Shown: positions 55,466 to 62,928 of the stretch, piece after piece
How the letters are laid out: the number at the start of each line of letters is the position of its first letter
How positions within the stretch are numbered: position 1 is the stretch's first letter
Source of the DNA: Thiosulfatihalobacter marinus
GTDB taxonomy: Bacteria; Pseudomonadota; Alphaproteobacteria; Rhodobacterales; Rhodobacteraceae
Length of the DNA stretch: 64,000 nucleotides
Direction: 5' to 3'
NCBI RefSeq assembly: GCF_016019955.1
Contig: NZ_JAECRZ010000003.1
Location: 108,892 to 172,891 of the forward strand
Notes under the pieces: model-generated
Told to the model about the DNA's origin: nothing
Seen by the model: only the letters and a program-made list of their open reading frames with translations
The model's database searches: none
Position numbers and translations under genes: made by a program

Positions 55466-56617
55466 ATGATCGCAATTGGAGACACAATCCTTGGCCCCCT
55501 CGAACTGACCGCGCTTGGCATTGCCGCGCTGGTCCTTGTTCTGTTGCTGATGACCGTGCGTGCGGCGGGGCGATCGGCCCGCATGGCCGAACCGCTGGCG
55601 CATCAGATGGGCGCGCTGGGGCAGCGGGTACAGGCGCTGGGGGACGGGCAGCAACAGCTTGCCGGCGGGTTGAATCAGGTGGTCGAAAGCCAGGCCGCCG
55701 CACAGGCCAACCTGTTGCAGCACCTGGAAAAACGCCTGGCCCAGGTAAACCAGCAGATGGGAGAGAACCTGCAAGGATCCGCGCGCCGCACCGCCCATTC
55801 GCTGGGCGAATTGCAGGAGCGGCTCAAGACCATCGACAAGGCCCAGGAAAACATCACCCGCCTGTCGGGTGACGTGCTGAGCCTGCAAGACATCCTGTCC
55901 AACAAACAGACCCGCGGCGCCTTTGGCGAGATCCAGCTGAACGATATCGTGTCCAAGGCGCTGCCCGCTGACAGCTACAAGCTTCAGCATACGCTGTCCA
56001 ACGGCAAGCGCGCGGATTGCCTGATCCATCTGCCCAACCCGCCGGGACCGATCGTGATCGACAGCAAGTTTCCGCTAGAGGCCTATGAGGCGCTGCGCAA
56101 TGCCGGGAACCAGGCGCAGCTGAACGAGGCCGCGCGCCTGTTGCGCACATCGGTCAAGAAACACATCAAGGACATCTCGGATCGCTACATCCTGGAAGGC
56201 GAAACCGCCGATGGTGCGCTGATGTTCCTGCCCTCCGAGGCGGTTTATGCCGAGCTGCACGCGAATTTTCCCGAGCTGGTACGCGAAGGGTTTGCCGCGC
56301 GGGTGTGGATCGTTTCGCCCACCACCTGCATGGCCACGCTGAACACGATGCGGGCGATTCTCAAGGATGCGCGGATGCGCGAACAGGCCGGGGCGATCCG
56401 GCGCGAGCTGGGCCTGCTTTATTCCGATGTCGAGCGGCTGGGCACCCGTGTCGAGAATCTTGACCGGCATTTCGGACAGGCGGCAAAGGATATTTCGGAT
56501 ATCAAGATCAGTGCCGACAAGGCCGGGCGCCGGGCGCGGCGGCTGGATAATTTCGATTTCGAGGAACTGGCGCCCGAAGAAAACAAGATCGTCCCGCTGA
56601 CCAAGCCTGACAGTTAG
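55466..56617 (+). CDS. rmuC: DNA recombination protein RmuC
   Basis: A protein of 383 residues with one N-terminal membrane helix (13-32), a Gln/Ala/Leu-rich coiled coil (about 40-130) and the RmuC nuclease-like domain: TRGAFGEIQLNDIVSKALP, VIDSKFPLEAYEAL, HIKDISDRYI and MFLPSEAVYAEL. RmuC limits some inversions and recombination events; it is anchored to the membrane. I chose the ATG at 55466, which follows AGAGGGA. It is 84 bases after mutL on the same strand and may share its transcript. Confidence 0.94.
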   Translation: MIAIGDTILGPLELTALGIAALVLVLLLMTVRAAGRSARMAEPLAHQMGALGQRVQALGDGQQQLAGGLNQVVESQAAAQANLLQHLEKRLAQVNQQMGENLQGSARRTAHSLGELQERLKTIDKAQENITRLSGDVLSLQDILSNKQTRGAFGEIQLNDIVSKALPADSYKLQHTLSNGKRADCLIHLPNPPGPIVIDSKFPLEAYEALRNAGNQAQLNEAARLLRTSVKKHIKDISDRYILEGETADGALMFLPSEAVYAELHANFPELVREGFAARVWIVSPTTCMATLNTMRAILKDARMREQAGAIRRELGLLYSDVERLGTRVENLDRHFGQAAKDISDIKISADKAGRRARRLDNFDFEELAPEENKIVPLTKPDS

Positions 56618-56804
56618 CCACAGTTACAAATGGCCCTGCGGCGCTTGCGCATGGCCCGTCGGGGCATGTGAGCACGCCTGAGGGGATCGGCGGCGGAGCG
56701 CGGTCGGTTTCGGGCTGGTGCAAGATTTGAATTGCGCAAGATCAAGGACGGTGCGCACAATAGCGGATGAGATAGGGCCCGGAATGCAATTTAGGAGGCG
56801 CGAC

Positions 56805-57131
56805 ATGCTGGAAATCACCCCTTGGAAAGTAGCGCAGGTGGTGTTGATGTCCCGGGAGCTGAACCGGGCCGAAGGCGAGCTGCGCGGGTTCATCGAGCGG
56901 CTGAACGAGGATGAACAGGCCAGCCTTGTCGCGATCATGTGGATCGGACGGGATGCGTTCGCAGCGGACGAGCTGGCCGAAGCGATCAACACCGCCAAGA
57001 CCGAGGCCACCACGCCAACAGCCGATTACCTGTTGGGCACGCCGCACCTGTCGGATCATCTTGAGAACGGCATGGAAGAGCTGGGCATTTCCCTGTCGGA
57101 TGAAGAGGATGATCTGGTGCGGCGCGGCTAG
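56805..57131 (+). CDS. DUF3775 domain protein
   Basis: A protein of 108 residues with AGGAGG 6 bases before its ATG. It starts MLEITPWKVAQVVLMSRELN and contains EASLVAIMWIGRD-like text (ASLVAIMWIGRDAF) and LLGTPHLSDHLENGMEELG. This acidic, mostly helical family is widespread in alphaproteobacteria with no known function. It has no signal peptide. It stands alone between rmuC and the second 11-bp repeat array. Confidence 0.88.
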   Translation: MLEITPWKVAQVVLMSRELNRAEGELRGFIERLNEDEQASLVAIMWIGRDAFAADELAEAINTAKTEATTPTADYLLGTPHLSDHLENGMEELGISLSDEEDDLVRRG

Positions 57132-57135
57132 GGGC

Positions 57136-57215
57136 GCGAATCACGGTTAACGCCCCGAAATCGCTGAAAAATACCGGATCGGCATTGCGTCGGTATCACG
57201 TCGGTATTGCGTCGG
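57136..57215 (-). repeat. 11-bp-period tandem array with conserved flank, copy 2
   Basis: Read on the minus strand: ACCGACGCAAT, ACCGACGTGAT, ACCGACGCAAT and GCCGATCCGGT (57215 down to 57172), then CAGCGATTTC and GTTAACCGTGATTCG (57150 down to 57136), with a GANTC site. The distance from the array to GTTAA is the same 32 bases as in the copy at 30483-30563. It sits 5 bases after the DUF3775 stop, between convergent genes. Confidence 0.85.
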
Positions 57216-57268
57216 TGTAGCAGCGCGGAAATCGCGGGATTAACGGCCCGCGCGCCTGTCGTTGCATT

Positions 57269-57847
57269 TTATCGCGCCGGCATCAGCCAGGCATCGAGAT
57301 ACTGTGCCAGCCGGGCGCGCAGGTCGGTGTCGTTATGCAGCGCGCAGAACTTCAGCGCCATTGCCTGCACCGCGAAGGCCTGGATACCCTCGGCCAGCAG
57401 GTCGCCCGCCACGTCCTTGCGGAACGGGCCGCGTTCCAGCCACGGTATCATGATCTCGATCTGGCGGCCGAACGTGGTGGCGATGGGGCCGATTTCGGCG
57501 CGGGCCGCGGCCCCCGAATGGCGCAGGATCACGTCAAACACATAGCGTTCGCAGGTCATGAACCGCAGCAACGGCATCAGCGCATCCGTCACCTGAGCGG
57601 CGGTGCGCGGCGGGTCAGAGGTAACCATACGGTCAAGAATGGAATCCATCCGCGCCCCGATCAGCAGGTCCATCAGCGCATCCTTGTCCGGGAAATGCGC
57701 AAAGAACGTGCCCTTGGCCACCCCGGCCTGCTGTACCACCTGTTCCACGCGCAGCCCCTCGAAACTGCCCGCATCAATCACCTCTTGCGCCGCGGCGACC
57801 AGGCGGGCGCGGGTTTCCAATCTGCGTTTCTGAACGGCTCTGGCCAT
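57269..57847 (-). CDS. TetR-family transcriptional repressor
   Basis: A protein of 192 residues. The N-terminal helix-turn-helix reads GLRVEQVVQQAGVAKGTFFAHFPDKDAL. The rest is the helical ligand-binding domain. I chose the ATG at 57847 (MARAVQKRR). It is divergent from an NAD(P)H:quinone-type oxidoreductase, with three copies of a palindrome between them, so it almost surely represses both genes until a ligand, perhaps a quinone or electrophile, binds. Confidence 0.93.
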   Translation of the reverse strand: MARAVQKRRLETRARLVAAAQEVIDAGSFEGLRVEQVVQQAGVAKGTFFAHFPDKDALMDLLIGARMDSILDRMVTSDPPRTAAQVTDALMPLLRFMTCERYVFDVILRHSGAAARAEIGPIATTFGRQIEIMIPWLERGPFRKDVAGDLLAEGIQAFAVQAMALKFCALHNDTDLRARLAQYLDAWLMPAR

Positions 57848-57868
57848 GCCCCTGACTGGCACAATTTC

Positions 57869-57933
57869 TGACCGTGGTCAAATTTAATATTGACCGTGGT
57901 CACTTTTTGCGTCACTTAAATTGACCACGGTCA
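57869..57933. promoter_or_regulatory. Three palindromic TetR operators
   Basis: Near-perfect palindromes TGACCGTGGTCA (57869-57880), TGACCGTGGTCA (57891-57902) and TGACCACGGTCA (57922-57933) with AT-rich spacers, 22 and 31 bases apart. They lie in the 110-base gap between the TetR and oxidoreductase starts and cover the likely promoters of both. Confidence 0.88.
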
Positions 57934-57957
57934 CTTTAATGAGTCGAGGAGAGAGAC

Positions 57958-58551
57958 ATGACCCCCAAACGGATTTTTGTACTGGACGGGCATCCGGCCG
58001 CCAGTTCGCTGACGCGCAGTCTTGCCGAAAGCTATGCCAACGCCGCGCGCGGCGCCGGGCATCAGGTTCGGCTGACCCATCTGCATGATCTGGAGTTCGA
58101 TCCGGATTACGGCTTTGGCGGCTACGTGAACCAGAAGCCGCTGGAACCGGGGCTGGAACAGGTCTTGCAGGATATCGAATGGGCCGAGCATGTGGTGATG
58201 GCAACCCCGGTCTGGTGGGGCGGGTTCCCGGCCAAACTCAAGGGGTTGATCGACCGGGCATTCCTGCCGGGGCGGACGTTTGATACCCGAAAAACCACGG
58301 CGATCGGCCTGCCTGCTCCGCTATTGACGGGGCGCACGGGACGGGTGCTGATGCTGTCGGACACACCGAACTGGGTGTTCCGGCTGTTCTATCGCAACGC
58401 GCTGATGGTGCAGTTGCGCGGTCAGGTGCTGGGCTTTGTCGGGATCAGGCCGCTGAAGATCACCCAGTTCGCGGGCGCCAGTCATCCCAGGGACGGGGTT
58501 GTGCAAAAATGGTTGCAAAGGGCCGCGGCGATCGGGGCGATTGCCGGGTGA
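57958..58551 (+). CDS. NAD(P)H:quinone-type oxidoreductase (flavodoxin fold)
   Basis: A protein of 197 residues: RIFVLDGHPAASSLTRSLAESY is the flavin phosphate-binding start, and VVMATPVWWGGFPAKLKGLIDRAF is the NQO1/YwrO/Kef-ancillary signature. It is a cytoplasmic FMN/FAD reductase that probably reduces quinones or other electrophiles by two electrons. AGGAGAGAG lies before the ATG. It is controlled by the adjacent TetR protein and its operators. Confidence 0.92.
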   Translation: MTPKRIFVLDGHPAASSLTRSLAESYANAARGAGHQVRLTHLHDLEFDPDYGFGGYVNQKPLEPGLEQVLQDIEWAEHVVMATPVWWGGFPAKLKGLIDRAFLPGRTFDTRKTTAIGLPAPLLTGRTGRVLMLSDTPNWVFRLFYRNALMVQLRGQVLGFVGIRPLKITQFAGASHPRDGVVQKWLQRAAAIGAIAG

Positions 58552-58649
58552 TGCCGCCGGGGGGCGGGCGGCCAGGGACGTACCGATCGCCGCAATCTGG
58601 TGCCGGGGCGAACGCGCGCGAAGCCGCGGGCGCTCGTATTCAAGTCCGC

Positions 58650-59792
58650 TCAGGCGGTGTGATCCACCACCTCAAGATGCTGCGCCAGTTTGGCGACCTC
58701 GGCCAGCCAAGCGTTGACCAGCGCCGGATCGCTGGGCGCGGCGTGCACGCCGGGGGCGATGTCGCCGTTCAGCACCGCCTCGACCGCCAGCGAGACAGGC
58801 ACCGACACCAACCGCGCCATGGCGGTACCGGCCTCGTCGCCCCAGGCATCCATCACGTAGGTCTTGTGCCAGACGCTTGCACCGCCCTTTTCGGCCTTGA
58901 GGCCCACGCACAGAACCACGCGGTCCGGCTCGCCCTCGTCATAGGCGTTTTCGGCCCAGAACTGATCGGACATGTCCTTGAGGCGGGCGTCGCCCTGTGG
59001 TCCCGACAGGGTTTCGATCTCGCGGAACACGTCGGCCCACGCCCTGGCCCAGCCATTCAGGCGCAGGGTGCCGCGCACGAATTCCTTTACGGTCCAATCG
59101 GGGGCGAATTTGTAGTCTTCCATGAAAGGGATCGAATCGCGGTTGGGGTAAACCTCGAAACTTTCGGGCGTGGGCAGCGGGGCCGCATAGCTGCTGATTG
59201 CATCCCAGGGGCGGGCCACGTCCAGCGGCTTGTGATCGCGGATCGAGCGCGAGGGCGAGCGCAGCGCCTTGAGCACGCCAAGCGGCGACCAGCTGAACTT
59301 GTAGCGGAACGGGTTGGGGTGTTTGGGGATGCCCCCGCAATAAGAGATGAACGACAGGGTGTTGTCCGCCGCGAAAACGCCCGAGGCGCGGTAATCGGCA
59401 ACCAGCGCGTGGGCCATCAGGTGGTCGATACCCGGATCAAGGCCCACTTCGTTGACACAGGCGACACCGGCGGCGTCTGCCCTGTCGGCAAGCGCCTTCA
59501 TCTCGGGGGCGATATAGGACGAACTGACAAAATTGGCGCCTCTTGCGATGCACAGCTCGGCCAGCGGCACGTGCCAGTCGCCGGGCAGCATGGACACCAC
59601 CACGTCGCCCGTGTTCAGCGCCGCGCCCAGCGTGTCGATATCAAAGGCGCGAATGTCATCGGTCAGGTCGCCCACGGTTTCACGGGCCTTTTCGACGGTC
59701 CGGTTCCAGACGGTAACGGGGTGGCCCGCCGCGATCAGGCGGCGCAGGCCGGGAATGGCCGAGAGGCCGGTGCCACACCAGTGAATGGTCAT
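58650..59792 (-). CDS. Saccharopine dehydrogenase-like protein (glutamate-forming type)
   Basis: A protein of 380 residues with a Rossmann start (IHWCGTGLSAIPGLRRLIAAGH), VSMLPGDWHVPLAELCIARG, NEVGLDPGIDHLMAHAL and SFISYCGGIPKHPNPFRYKFSWSP. This is the LYS9-like saccharopine dehydrogenase (NADP, L-glutamate forming), which releases aminoadipate semialdehyde. It starts 14 bases after the NAD, L-lysine-type enzyme, so the two form one lysine-degradation unit. The upstream frame in front of 59792 shows no homology. Confidence 0.9.
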   Translation of the reverse strand: MTIHWCGTGLSAIPGLRRLIAAGHPVTVWNRTVEKARETVGDLTDDIRAFDIDTLGAALNTGDVVVSMLPGDWHVPLAELCIARGANFVSSSYIAPEMKALADRADAAGVACVNEVGLDPGIDHLMAHALVADYRASGVFAADNTLSFISYCGGIPKHPNPFRYKFSWSPLGVLKALRSPSRSIRDHKPLDVARPWDAISSYAAPLPTPESFEVYPNRDSIPFMEDYKFAPDWTVKEFVRGTLRLNGWARAWADVFREIETLSGPQGDARLKDMSDQFWAENAYDEGEPDRVVLCVGLKAEKGGASVWHKTYVMDAWGDEAGTAMARLVSVPVSLAVEAVLNGDIAPGVHAAPSDPALVNAWLAEVAKLAQHLEVVDHTA

Positions 59793-59805
59793 ATGCGCGT
59801 TCCTT

Positions 59806-60861
59806 TCAGAGGTCTTTGGAGTGCGTGATGAAATCGGCCCTGGCGCGGGTCCAGACGCCCGAGGCGAGGTCATCGAGGCTCAGCAGCGTGTCGAGCAACT
59901 GCCCGGCGTAATCCATCGAGGATTCCACCGGCAGCATCGAGGGCAGGTTGTCGATGGCCATGACATCCAGCACCGGATCGGTGGCCACGCGCAGGGCGGG
60001 TGCGTCCCAGGTCGTGGCGCGGTCATAAACCGGGACAGGGTTGTAATCGCTGTCCGGGTCACAGGCCACATCGCCAATCGCGCTGAGCGCGCGTGGGGCG
60101 GTCAGGGCCTCGCGGGGTACGAAGACAGGCGTGCCGGGGCGGGCAAGGATACAGTTCAGGAACAGGTTGTGATCCAGGATTTCGGGGAACGGGCCACCGG
60201 TGGCGGTTTCGGCCATGTCCCATTTGGTGACGGCACAGCCCATGGCGGTCAGCAGGTCGGCGGCGCCGCTGCCCACGCGCCCCAGCGCGCCGATGACGAT
60301 GGCGTTGGGGCGGGCGGTGTTCAGCGCGTCCAGCTCGGCGCCAAGATCGGCCAGAAGCGCGTCCTTGCCCGCGTAAACCCCGACAGGGCCGCAGATTTCG
60401 CCGCGCCGCTGGGCGGCCCATGTCTTGAGCGTGACCGCCGCGCCGGCATAGCCCGCCCAATAGCCAAAGGCCGCAACGCGCCGCCCGGTTTCGTCAACGA
60501 GATATTCGAGATCGTAAAGCGTGCCGCCGCCGGCCCTGAAACGCGCAAGCAGCGCCTTGCCGGAATGCTGACCCTTGAAGGCATGGCCGAACATGATGTG
60601 GCGATGGGGCAGCGGGGTGCCGTCCTCGGGCAGTTCCTTGAGGCCGAAGATGATCGCGTCGCGCGGCGCATCGGGCCAGCTGTTTTCCGGCGCGATGGCA
60701 CAGCCGGCATCGCGATAGCCGTCAATCGGGATCGCTCGCACCGCGCTTTGCTCGACCGTGACGCGGATGCCCTTGTCCAGCAGCGCCCTGGCGCCTTGCG
60801 GGGTCAGCCCCACGCGCTCTTCGTTGGGCCGTTGTTCGGCCCGCACCCACAAATGTGTCAT
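59806..60861 (-). CDS. Saccharopine dehydrogenase (NAD, L-lysine-forming type)
   Basis: A protein of 351 residues: THLWVRAEQRPNEERVGLTPQGARALLDKG resembles alanine dehydrogenase/saccharopine dehydrogenase N-domains. Then IIFGLKELPEDGTPLPHRHIMFGHAFKGQ, and IVIGALGRVGSGAADLL for the nucleotide. This is the LYS1-like enzyme that links lysine and 2-oxoglutarate. With the downstream partner it degrades lysine through saccharopine. I chose the ATG at 60861 (MTHLWVRAEQR). Confidence 0.9.
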   Translation of the reverse strand: MTHLWVRAEQRPNEERVGLTPQGARALLDKGIRVTVEQSAVRAIPIDGYRDAGCAIAPENSWPDAPRDAIIFGLKELPEDGTPLPHRHIMFGHAFKGQHSGKALLARFRAGGGTLYDLEYLVDETGRRVAAFGYWAGYAGAAVTLKTWAAQRRGEICGPVGVYAGKDALLADLGAELDALNTARPNAIVIGALGRVGSGAADLLTAMGCAVTKWDMAETATGGPFPEILDHNLFLNCILARPGTPVFVPREALTAPRALSAIGDVACDPDSDYNPVPVYDRATTWDAPALRVATDPVLDVMAIDNLPSMLPVESSMDYAGQLLDTLLSLDDLASGVWTRARADFITHSKDL

Positions 60862-60947
60862 CCGCCTGTCCCCGACTGATTTCGCGCCCACCGGTAGACC
60901 AGCCGCGCAGCCGGAAGGCAAGACCCTGGCATGGCCAGAAGCATCGG

Positions 60948-60976
60948 GTCTGGCGCGGATGTCTTCCGCGCCAGAC
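60948..60976. other. Perfect 12-bp inverted repeat between the DapA-family and lysine-degradation genes
   Basis: GTCTGGCGCGGA (60948-60959) and TCCGCGCCAGAC (60965-60976) form a stem with a 5-base loop. It lies 13 bases past the DapA-family stop and 87 bases before the saccharopine dehydrogenase start on the same strand. It lacks a T run on either side, so it may be a Rho-linked 3' end or an mRNA processing structure. Confidence 0.55.
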
Positions 60977-60989
60977 GGGGCGTCTTGGG

Positions 60990-61907
60990 CTATTTGCCCC
61001 AGCGCAGCGCGATCAGGTCAAGCTCGCCAGCCAGTTGCAGCAATCTGTCCCGGGTGCGCGCGGTCATCGGTTTCAGAGGATGGCGCACATGGTCCGACCC
61101 GATGACCCCCCCGGCCATCATCACGGCTTTGGCCGCGCGCAGGCCGCATTGCCGGTTTTCGTGGTTGATCAGCGGCAGGCACAGCTTCCATTGCGTCAGC
61201 GCGCCGTCATGATCGCCCGCCAGATACCGGGTCACGATGGGCCTGATCCGCTCGGGTTGCAGCGCCGAGGTCATGGTTCCGGTTGCCCCGGCATCGAGAT
61301 CGGCCAACAGTGTCGCCGCCTCTTCGCCGTCGAAAGGGCCGACGATATCGTCGCCCCCCGCCGCGATCAACGCGGCCAGCTTGTCGGCGGCGAACGGTGT
61401 TTCGATCTTGAAATAGCTCAGGTTCTCGATGTCGCGCGCCATTTTCACCAGCGTGGGCACCGGCAATGCCACGCCCGAGAGCGGCGCGTCCTGCACCATG
61501 ATCGGGATGGTGATCGCATCGGACACGGCCTGAAAATGCTCCAGGATACCGGCCTCGTTCGGGACCAGCCCGACCCCGTGATAGGGCGGCATCATCATCA
61601 CCATCGCGGCGCCCATTGCCTGCGCCTGCCGCGCGCGCGCCACCACGATTTCGGTTGCGAAATGGCTGATCGTCACGATTACCGGAACCCGTCCGGCCAC
61701 ATGTTCCAGGCTGATCCGGGTCAGCGCGGCACGCTCGTCATCCGACAAAAGGAACTGTTCGGAATAATTGGCAAGGATACAGATCGCATCGACCCCCTGA
61801 TCGATCATGCAATCAAGAACACGGCGCATGCCGTCCTCGTCAACCCGCCCATCGGCATGGAACGGTGTGGGGGCAACTGGCAAGATACCGGTCAGTCGGC
61901 CTTTCAT
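60990..61907 (-). CDS. DapA-family dehydratase/aldolase, probably 2-keto-3-deoxy-sugar-acid dehydratase
   Basis: A protein of 305 residues, a TIM-barrel of the dihydrodipicolinate synthase family. Lys167 in SYFKIETPF is the Schiff-base lysine and Tyr109 lies in MMPPYHG. The usual GTTGE is ANYSEQ here (46-51), so it is not a standard DapA. Next to a sugar dehydrogenase and an IlvD/Edd sugar-acid dehydratase, it probably converts 2-keto-3-deoxy-L-arabonate to 2-oxoglutarate semialdehyde. AAGGAGA precedes the ATG on this strand. Confidence 0.85.
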   Translation of the reverse strand: MKGRLTGILPVAPTPFHADGRVDEDGMRRVLDCMIDQGVDAICILANYSEQFLLSDDERAALTRISLEHVAGRVPVIVTISHFATEIVVARARQAQAMGAAMVMMMPPYHGVGLVPNEAGILEHFQAVSDAITIPIMVQDAPLSGVALPVPTLVKMARDIENLSYFKIETPFAADKLAALIAAGGDDIVGPFDGEEAATLLADLDAGATGTMTSALQPERIRPIVTRYLAGDHDGALTQWKLCLPLINHENRQCGLRAAKAVMMAGGVIGSDHVRHPLKPMTARTRDRLLQLAGELDLIALRWGK

Positions 61908-61998
61908 TTCAGGTCTCCTTGTGCGTCCTTCTGGGACATGGGGGATGCACGACTCCGGTCGCGATCTCGTCAGGGTCTGTGCGGCTGTCGGATCGCCG

Positions 61999-62928
61999 TC
62001 ACTCGATAAAGGGCGCGGTATTTACCCGCCGACCCAGGCAAAGCGCATCAAAGACATGGCGCATGGGCGACAAATCCACATCCATGGCCCCGTCTTTCAC
62101 AAGCCGGGCCATCCTGGCGTACAGGCGCGGATATTCACCGGTCAGGGTCAGCCCGGCATCCTGAGCAACCTCTTGCCCATCGATCCAGAGCTGCGCGCCG
62201 CCACCGGTCAGCACCAGCATGCCCTGATCGGTCTCCGCGGAGATGGTCCAGGTTTGTTCGCCTTCTTGCCGGAAATCCAGCTCTGCCGATATCTCCGCGC
62301 CACCGGGATGATGGAATGCGACCGATGCCGCGATCGGTGTCTGGCAGTTTTCAGGAATCTCAAGCCGGGCGCTGCTGACGTGAATCGGATCTGGCAGAAT
62401 GTCCGTGACGATGGAAAGTGCATTGATGCCCGGATCGAAAACACCCATCCCGCCCGGCTGCCAGATCCAGTCCTGTCCGGGATGCCAGCGACGCACGTCT
62501 TCTTTCCATGTCACGCTCAGACGACGCAGGGTCTTGTCCGCCAGCCACGCCCGGGCACCGGCCACGCCCGCCGCCTCGCGCGAGTGCCAGGTGGCGAACA
62601 GCGAGACGCGGTGTTTGCGGGCCAGAGTTTCCAGCGCATGGCATTCGGACAGCGTTGCGCCCGGTGGCTTTTCCAGCATGACGTGGCGCCCGGCCCGGAT
62701 GGCCCTGGCGGCCGCCTCATAGCGCGGCACCGGCGGCAGGCAGAAGGACACAACGCGGATATCGCTGCGCTGTGCCAGCATGTCGTCGATATCAGTAAAG
62801 GCCTGAACCCCGTCGACCGTGCCATGGCGCGATGTTGTCGCAGCCAGTTCCCAATCCGGCGACGCAATGATCGCCGGCACATGTTGATCCAGGGCGATCT
62901 TGCCGATGCCCACAAGTGCCACCTTCAT
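61999..62928 (-). CDS. Gfo/Idh/MocA sugar 1-dehydrogenase, L-arabinose/D-galactose type
   Basis: A protein of 309 residues. The Rossmann start is VALVGIGKIALDQHVPAI, the catalytic Lys lies in MLEKPPGATLSE, and KEDVRRWHPGQDWIWQPGG and GVFDPGINALSIVTDILP are distinctive. The text is close, as I recall it, to the NAD(P)-dependent L-arabinose 1-dehydrogenase of Azospirillum, which has the same length; this is from memory and not from a search. It would oxidise L-arabinose or D-galactose to the lactone. Its ATG overlaps the dehydratase stop by one base (TGATG). A lactonase gene is not seen. Confidence 0.87.
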   Translation of the reverse strand: MKVALVGIGKIALDQHVPAIIASPDWELAATTSRHGTVDGVQAFTDIDDMLAQRSDIRVVSFCLPPVPRYEAAARAIRAGRHVMLEKPPGATLSECHALETLARKHRVSLFATWHSREAAGVAGARAWLADKTLRRLSVTWKEDVRRWHPGQDWIWQPGGMGVFDPGINALSIVTDILPDPIHVSSARLEIPENCQTPIAASVAFHHPGGAEISAELDFRQEGEQTWTISAETDQGMLVLTGGGAQLWIDGQEVAQDAGLTLTGEYPRLYARMARLVKDGAMDVDLSPMRHVFDALCLGRRVNTAPFIE

